A DNA stretch of 64,000 bases from Streblospio benedicti (lineage: Eukaryota > Annelida > Polychaeta > Spionida > Spionidae): NCBI GenBank assembly GCA_019095985.1, contig CM032660.1, positions 9,491,501-9,555,500 of the forward strand, in the 5' to 3' direction. The notes beneath the pieces are model-generated. The model was not told the origin of the DNA. It saw nothing but the letters and a program-made list of their open reading frames with translations, and made no database searches. Within the stretch, counting starts at the first letter, position 1. Each line of letters starts with the position of its first letter. The translations under genes were made by a program, and so were the position numbers. Shown here piece by piece: positions 61,201-64,000 of the stretch.

Positions 61201-62814
61201 CTCATTATGTGAAAGCTTTAAGAAGGATTGGAACCGTGAGCAGTGGTCTTATTATAGAGTTGATCTCAGTAGATACATGTAGGTGGTCTATTTGAGGCTT
61301 TAAATACAGGAAAGAATAACTGATCTTACTAAAAGTCTATTTCGACATACAGGAAGGATAACATATTGTGGATGATAAAGTGCAATAAGTATACGTGGAT
61401 GTTTTGTTCATTATTATAATTAGGGCTCTTTAAAGCTGAAAATCTTAAATATAATTTAAATGCATTTTGATCATATTTTAGGACTTATTTTATAACATTA
61501 AAAAACGTAATGTGGAAAACTAGGATATGTTTGTAGAGACTTCACGAAATTACTTTAAAATGCAAATGGGATAGCTATTAAGCATTATAATGTAAATATA
61601 CTTTAAATGTGACACAATCATATGTATACTGTGCGTGTATCATTCACGAGTTTACTAAACATCAGTCTAATATAAAAGGCATGGGGAATGGTGAGAACCC
61701 ATAGTTACAGGTAAAGTACAAGAAATACCCGTTGAACAGACAGCAGTGTTATGAGTATACATGTATCATATGTTTATCAAACTGCCACTGACTACTGAAC
61801 CTCGTTTTCATTACTGACTTATAAAAATGCTTTTGACAATCACCACAGTTTCAAACCTCGATTCTGACCATCCCACCTGTCCAAATTCTCTCTTTGGCCA
61901 AGCAATTTACCCCCACACACACTCGACAATACCTTCAACCATTCAAATAGTCGTGATTCCTGTACGGCATTCACCAGTCTGGCGTCTCATGCACGATACT
62001 AACCACGGTCTAGAGCCTCGTTTCTGCACCAACTGGTTTTCTTCATCCTCCTCTGTCCCGTCAGCATCCATCAGAGGTCCGATCACTTGATCAGCACAGT
62101 ATCTGGTAACAAACATAGATATACATATGATACCCAATAGAAGCTTTTCATTTTGAAATGGCATCATATTATATCAATTTCATGCAATTTACAGATTAGT
62201 GACCATCATGATTATGTTATTTTTACCCCTGCTTCGCATCTAGACATAGAGTTACATACAATAATTATAATATGTAACACATTTCTACATGGCACAAGAC
62301 GAACTGGTGGAATCTCAATTCATACTTGATCATAAGTGAATTATATGAATGCAAATCCATATTTCCAAGTTCAATTCATTGGTATCATGCACTAGGAACT
62401 GACACTATCACCTACTCGTTGGCTTCCTGGTCACACTCCCCAGGAAGAGTGCATACAAAATGTGCATCCATGAATGTTTAAAAAATGAGGGGTGTGCGAT
62501 ATGTGACCCACAAAATTAGGCATGTGCGATTTCTTGACCCCTTAACACCCCCCTCCAAAAACAATACAAAGTAACCCGGATGATTGTCTCCCTCGTACTG
62601 AGAGCACTCACCCGAAGTACATAGAGTCTAAGCAGCACATTTTGGCGGAGACTTTGTGCGGCGTCTGCATGTTCTCGCAAGAGGCGCACATGTCGGCGAT
62701 GTAGGGGTGCACGTAGCCGCAGGCCGGGGAGACGGAGCCGCCCAGCGCCAGCGCGGGCAGCGCCGCGACCACCACCAGGAGCACCGCCGCCCACTCCCAC
62801 AGCACGCGCCGCAT
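48501..62814 (-). CDS. multi-copy RPFL-amide neuropeptide precursor, five exons
   Basis: Exons 62814-62612, 62102-62004, 61101-61019 (or to 60953), 60285-60010 and 49282-48501 join in phase (2, 2, 1, 1) into about 480 codons. The product is a secretory prohormone. Residues 1-25 are a signal peptide; a six-Cys segment follows; then a spacer and Lys-Arg-bounded peptides, most with Gly before KR as amide donor. Predicted products are GSRPWFFGTGS, GSFWYMNSAAPV, AKYFLa, 2 x AGRPFLa, SNLRPFLa, GGLRPFLa, ARPFLa, 11 x MRPFLa, QMRPFLa (could form pyroglutamate) and PRAFLa. Spacers are strongly acidic (DDGEIEED), as usual in such precursors. I do not recognise the family: -RPFL-amide shares only the general RxFx-amide look with other bilaterian peptides. 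The 10.7-kb last intron is inferred from phase and spacer continuity, not observed. Confidence 0.82.
49553..49660. mobile_element. 'TTTCGA' pogo-like MITE relic
   Basis: 'ACTCGAGATAACCAATAATC' and 'GAAATAACGAAAAT' phrases recur with variation at 53510-53690, 58230-58460 and 59915-59955. They resemble ends of pogo-type MITEs; boundaries not resolved. Confidence 0.35.
50655..50965 (+). repeat. dispersed repeat, partner of 27897-28190
   Basis: Diverged copy sharing 'TTCTTTGAAAACGAATAA', 'TTCAGTAGTAAATTTTACAT' and 'GATTTCAAGTG'. Confidence 0.6.
51027..51505 (+). repeat. direct repeat with conserved frame, copy 1
   Basis: About 475 bp repeated at 52429-52905. The + frame ending at 51213 reads 'GPLCIETINKQYLLSKSIHH', then SKQYNFNICIDNFNFL-stop. 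The partner reads the same with few substitutions and the same stop. Function unknown. Confidence 0.7.
51548..51868. repeat. 'CACCAATCACC' interspersed repeat, copy 2
   Basis: Matches 12001-12330 throughout, including the internal duplication and the 'TATATGACnCCCTC' end. Confidence 0.75.
51869..52428 (+). other. spacer with unassigned open frames
   Basis: Overlapping + frames of 66 and 121 codons (51925-52304), without recognisable domain. Could be decayed coding sequence joined to the repeat that follows. Confidence 0.25.
52429..52905 (+). repeat. direct repeat with conserved frame, copy 2
   Basis: Partner of 51027-51505. Its frame runs 109 codons to 52608 and ends 'SKQYYFNMSIDNFSFL'. Confidence 0.7.
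53078..53425 (+). repeat. helicase-associated repeat, copy 2 (without the helicase exon)
   Basis: Matches 17036-17090 plus 17258-17570. The RecQ-like exon found between those blocks in copy 1 is absent here. Includes the MITE family 3 copy at 53303-53419. Confidence 0.8.
57062..57222. mobile_element. pogo/Tigger-like MITE, TA-flanked
   Basis: TA|CAGTATAACCTCCACTTAAG ... TTGTGAGGTTCTACTG|TA. The ends are inverted repeats of about 13 bp starting CAGT, with TA duplications, as in the Tc1/mariner-pogo superfamily. Inner 'AAGACCACCTCTATCATGAG' is shared with copies at 45187, 58807, 61135 and 63363. Confidence 0.7.
58807..58990. mobile_element. pogo/Tigger-like MITE copy, eroded
   Basis: TA|CTGTAGAACG, then 'GACCACCTCTATAATAAGAC' and 'CTCAATTGAGACCAC'. 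Right end unclear. Confidence 0.5.
60010..60285 (-). CDS. exon 4: five RPFL-amide peptides
   Basis: 276 nt between 'cattacag' (acceptor) and GGTG|GTGAGG (donor), phase 1 on both sides. The split Gly codon followed by AAA AGA supplies the GKR that amidates the last peptide of exon 3. Encodes AGRPFLGKR, SNLRPFLGKR, GGLRPFLGKR, ARPFLGKR and AGRPFLGKR with acidic spacers. Clearly more GC-rich than exon 5. Confidence 0.88.
60953..61101 (-). CDS. exon 3 with two alternative donors
   Basis: Acceptor 'ttcatcag' at 61102. The short form ends at 61019 (TTCCTGG|GTAAGA), giving AKYFL-G. The long form ends at 60953 (TTCCTGG|GTGAGA), adding KR, SSPASSGSWEV, KR and LRNNFL-G. Both leave phase 1, and both put the split Gly just before exon 4's Lys-Arg, so either transcript yields an amidated last peptide. 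Confidence 0.75.
61135..61310. mobile_element. pogo/Tigger-like MITE copy in intron 2
   Basis: TA|CAGTATAGCCTCTGTATAAG, then 'GTGGTCTCATTATGTG', 'AGTGGTCTTATTATAGAG' and 'GGTGGTCTATTTGAGG'. Right end unclear. Starts about 30 bp upstream of exon 3's acceptor. Confidence 0.55.
62004..62102 (-). CDS. exon 2: end of Cys segment and first KR site
   Basis: 99 nt, acceptor 'ttaccag', donor CCGTG|GTTAGT. Encodes YCADQV (sixth Cys), the acidic spacer DADGTEEDEENQLVQKR and GSRP. The Trp codon (TG|G) is split with exon 3. Confidence 0.8.
62612..62814 (-). CDS. exon 1: signal peptide and five Cys of the prodomain
   Basis: ATG 62814 starts a strong signal peptide ('WEWAAVLLVVVAALPALALG'), followed by 'ACGYVHPYIADMCASCENM', then VSAKMCCLDSMYFG. 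Donor TTCGG|GTGAGT, phase 2. GC-rich relative to the surroundings, and flanked upstream by tetranucleotide repeats. Confidence 0.85.
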
Positions 62815-62844
62815 CGTCTGCAGGAGTATATAGAGATGGAGATG

Positions 62845-62991
62845 TAAGTAAGTGTGTCTGTAAGTAAGTAAGTGCATGAGTAAGTAAGTACGTGAGTGAG
62901 TGAGTGAGTGAGTGAGTGAGTGAGTGAGTGAGTGAGTGAGTGAGTACGTGAGTAAGTGTATATATAAGTAAGTACGTACGTACGTAAGGAC

Positions 62992-63035
<44 letters not shown>

Positions 63036-63109
63036 TAATGCTAGTAAGAGCGTGCGTACGTACGTAAGTAAGCAAGCAAGCAAGCATGCATGCAAGCAAG
63101 CAAGCAAGC

Positions 63110-63152
<43 letters not shown>
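62845..63152. repeat. (AAGT)n/(GAGT)n compound microsatellite
   Basis: Mixed tetranucleotides AAGT, GAGT, TACG and CAAG for about 300 bp, starting some 30 bp upstream of the neuropeptide gene's start codon. It would form the 5' UTR, promoter or first intron region. Confidence 0.9.
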
Positions 63153-63362
63153 GCATGAACATGGAATCGGGGTACATGGACAACAACACAACACAATATA
63201 TATCCTCAATCTTAAACGTACAAACCAGCAAACATGTCATGCACACCTAGATTCAGTAAGGCATTAAAATTGAATTTGATAAAACATTGGTATTGGTCAG
63301 TAGAGATTGTTCCGGGATTTTTTTTCCTTTCCCTACATTACGTCACATTATCTTGTCACCTA

Positions 63363-63489
63363 CACTAAGACCTCCCTATTAAGACCGTCCCAAGGCAGGC
63401 ACTTAGTGGTCTCAATTGAGAGGTTGTATCTCTTTGGAGGACTGTGGTGGTCTCAATATAAATGTGGTCTTAATTTGGAGGTTCTAGAG
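63363..63489. mobile_element. pogo/Tigger-like MITE, TA-flanked
   Basis: TA|CACTAAGACCTCCCTATTAAG ... TTGGAGGTTCTAGAG|TA. Inverted ends and TA duplications intact. Confidence 0.65.
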
Positions 63490-63857
63490 TACCTTGATGT
63501 ACGATTTGTAACGTTAAAAGATTTGAGATTAAATCTTATCAACTTAATGCTTTATAGACACAATGGCTATTAGCAAAAGTGCGTAACTTTTGGGATCACC
63601 ATCAAAAGAAATCTCACTTTGAAAGCCTCGTTGAGTAACAAGTTTATTGCTCATTTGCTCAGCGATACAGGCCCATTGAGCAATCAGACGCTTCCCCAGT
63701 CACGAGGAAATGAGTCGAGGTTTTGTGAGCGTTATCAGTCGGCATTAATTGCTCGATTCTTAGCTGCTTTAGCTCATCCGACAGACACAGATGTAGGGTC
63801 CGTGTGACGTGAATAGGCGGCAAATATAGTGTATCAGAAGTGTTTGGATGTTGTTTA

Positions 63858-64000
63858 GGCAGATCCGGGGGAGGGGACATTTTTTCCATGCTATGCATGT
63901 ATTTCATTGTATGTGTTTCTTGGTATATGTGCTATTGATCGCATGTGCTGAACCCATCAGATCTCTAACGTGCACCCACCCACATTATTTCAAAATCTGG
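63858..64000. mobile_element. MITE family 2 copy, cut by the window end
   Basis: GGCAGATCCGGGGGAGGGG ... 'GAACCCATCAGATC', 'ACGTGCACCC' and 'AAAATCTGG' at the window edge. Confidence 0.55.

Noticed and set aside
62628-63246. Long Leu-Thr-Tyr frames upstream of the neuropeptide start
   Set aside because: Tetranucleotide repeat read in frame. Only the part from the ATG at 62814 has a signal peptide and splice donor.

Overview
The window is eukaryotic nuclear DNA, AT-rich and intron-bearing, from a marine-type invertebrate. Indicators are a CAP-EGF-ShKT secreted protein, a bilaterian-style dibasic neuropeptide precursor, several Penelope-like retroelements (PLEs), a BEL/Pao element, many MITEs, and long (AT)n, (ACTT)n and (GAA)n tracts. 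The phylum cannot be fixed from sequence alone; an invertebrate deuterostome or a lophotrochozoan would both fit. Three 100-N assembly gaps lie at 18511-18610, 33664-33763 and 44373-44472.

Left part (1-13.1 kb): a palindromic MITE (498-876), a small SGNH-hydrolase-like gene (2309-2920, +), a CAP/EGF/ShKT secreted or GPI-anchored protein (5220-6254, +), a short PLE with inverted ends (6.7-8.16 kb), a tRNA-like sequence (8.5 kb), and a complete seven-exon gene on the minus strand (9129-13045). That gene encodes a 331-aa type II membrane protein resembling nucleotide-sugar glycosyltransferases. All splice phases agree, and one intron is of the GC-AG type.

Middle part (13-36 kb): mostly transposon sediment. 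It holds an inverted pair of 345-bp repeats, a lone first exon of a RecQ-like helicase, a L1/Tx1-like LINE fragment, a broken BEL/Pao element with a recognisable 3' LTR, two PLE copies of one family in odd inverted (snap-back or head-to-head) arrangements, a hammerhead-ribozyme-like motif at a PLE end, a second LTR-element gag/protease fossil, and a 230-bp (AT)n tract directly upstream of a small EGF-domain secreted protein (35280-35840, +).

Right part (36-64 kb): MITEs, minisatellites and one striking host gene. Five exons on the minus strand (62814 down to 48501) join in phase to encode one neuropeptide precursor of about 480 residues. It has a signal peptide, a six-cysteine segment, and about 19 amidated peptides ending in -FL-amide (AGRPFLa, SNLRPFLa, GGLRPFLa, ARPFLa, AKYFLa, 11 x MRPFLa, QMRPFLa, PRAFLa). 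The last two exons look like separate precursors when read alone, but a phase-1 donor after exon 4 and a phase-1 acceptor before exon 5 fuse them across a 10.7-kb, repeat-filled intron. Exon 3 has two alternative donors, each of which splits the amidation Gly codon before Lys-Arg. This gene is the main biological find of the window.
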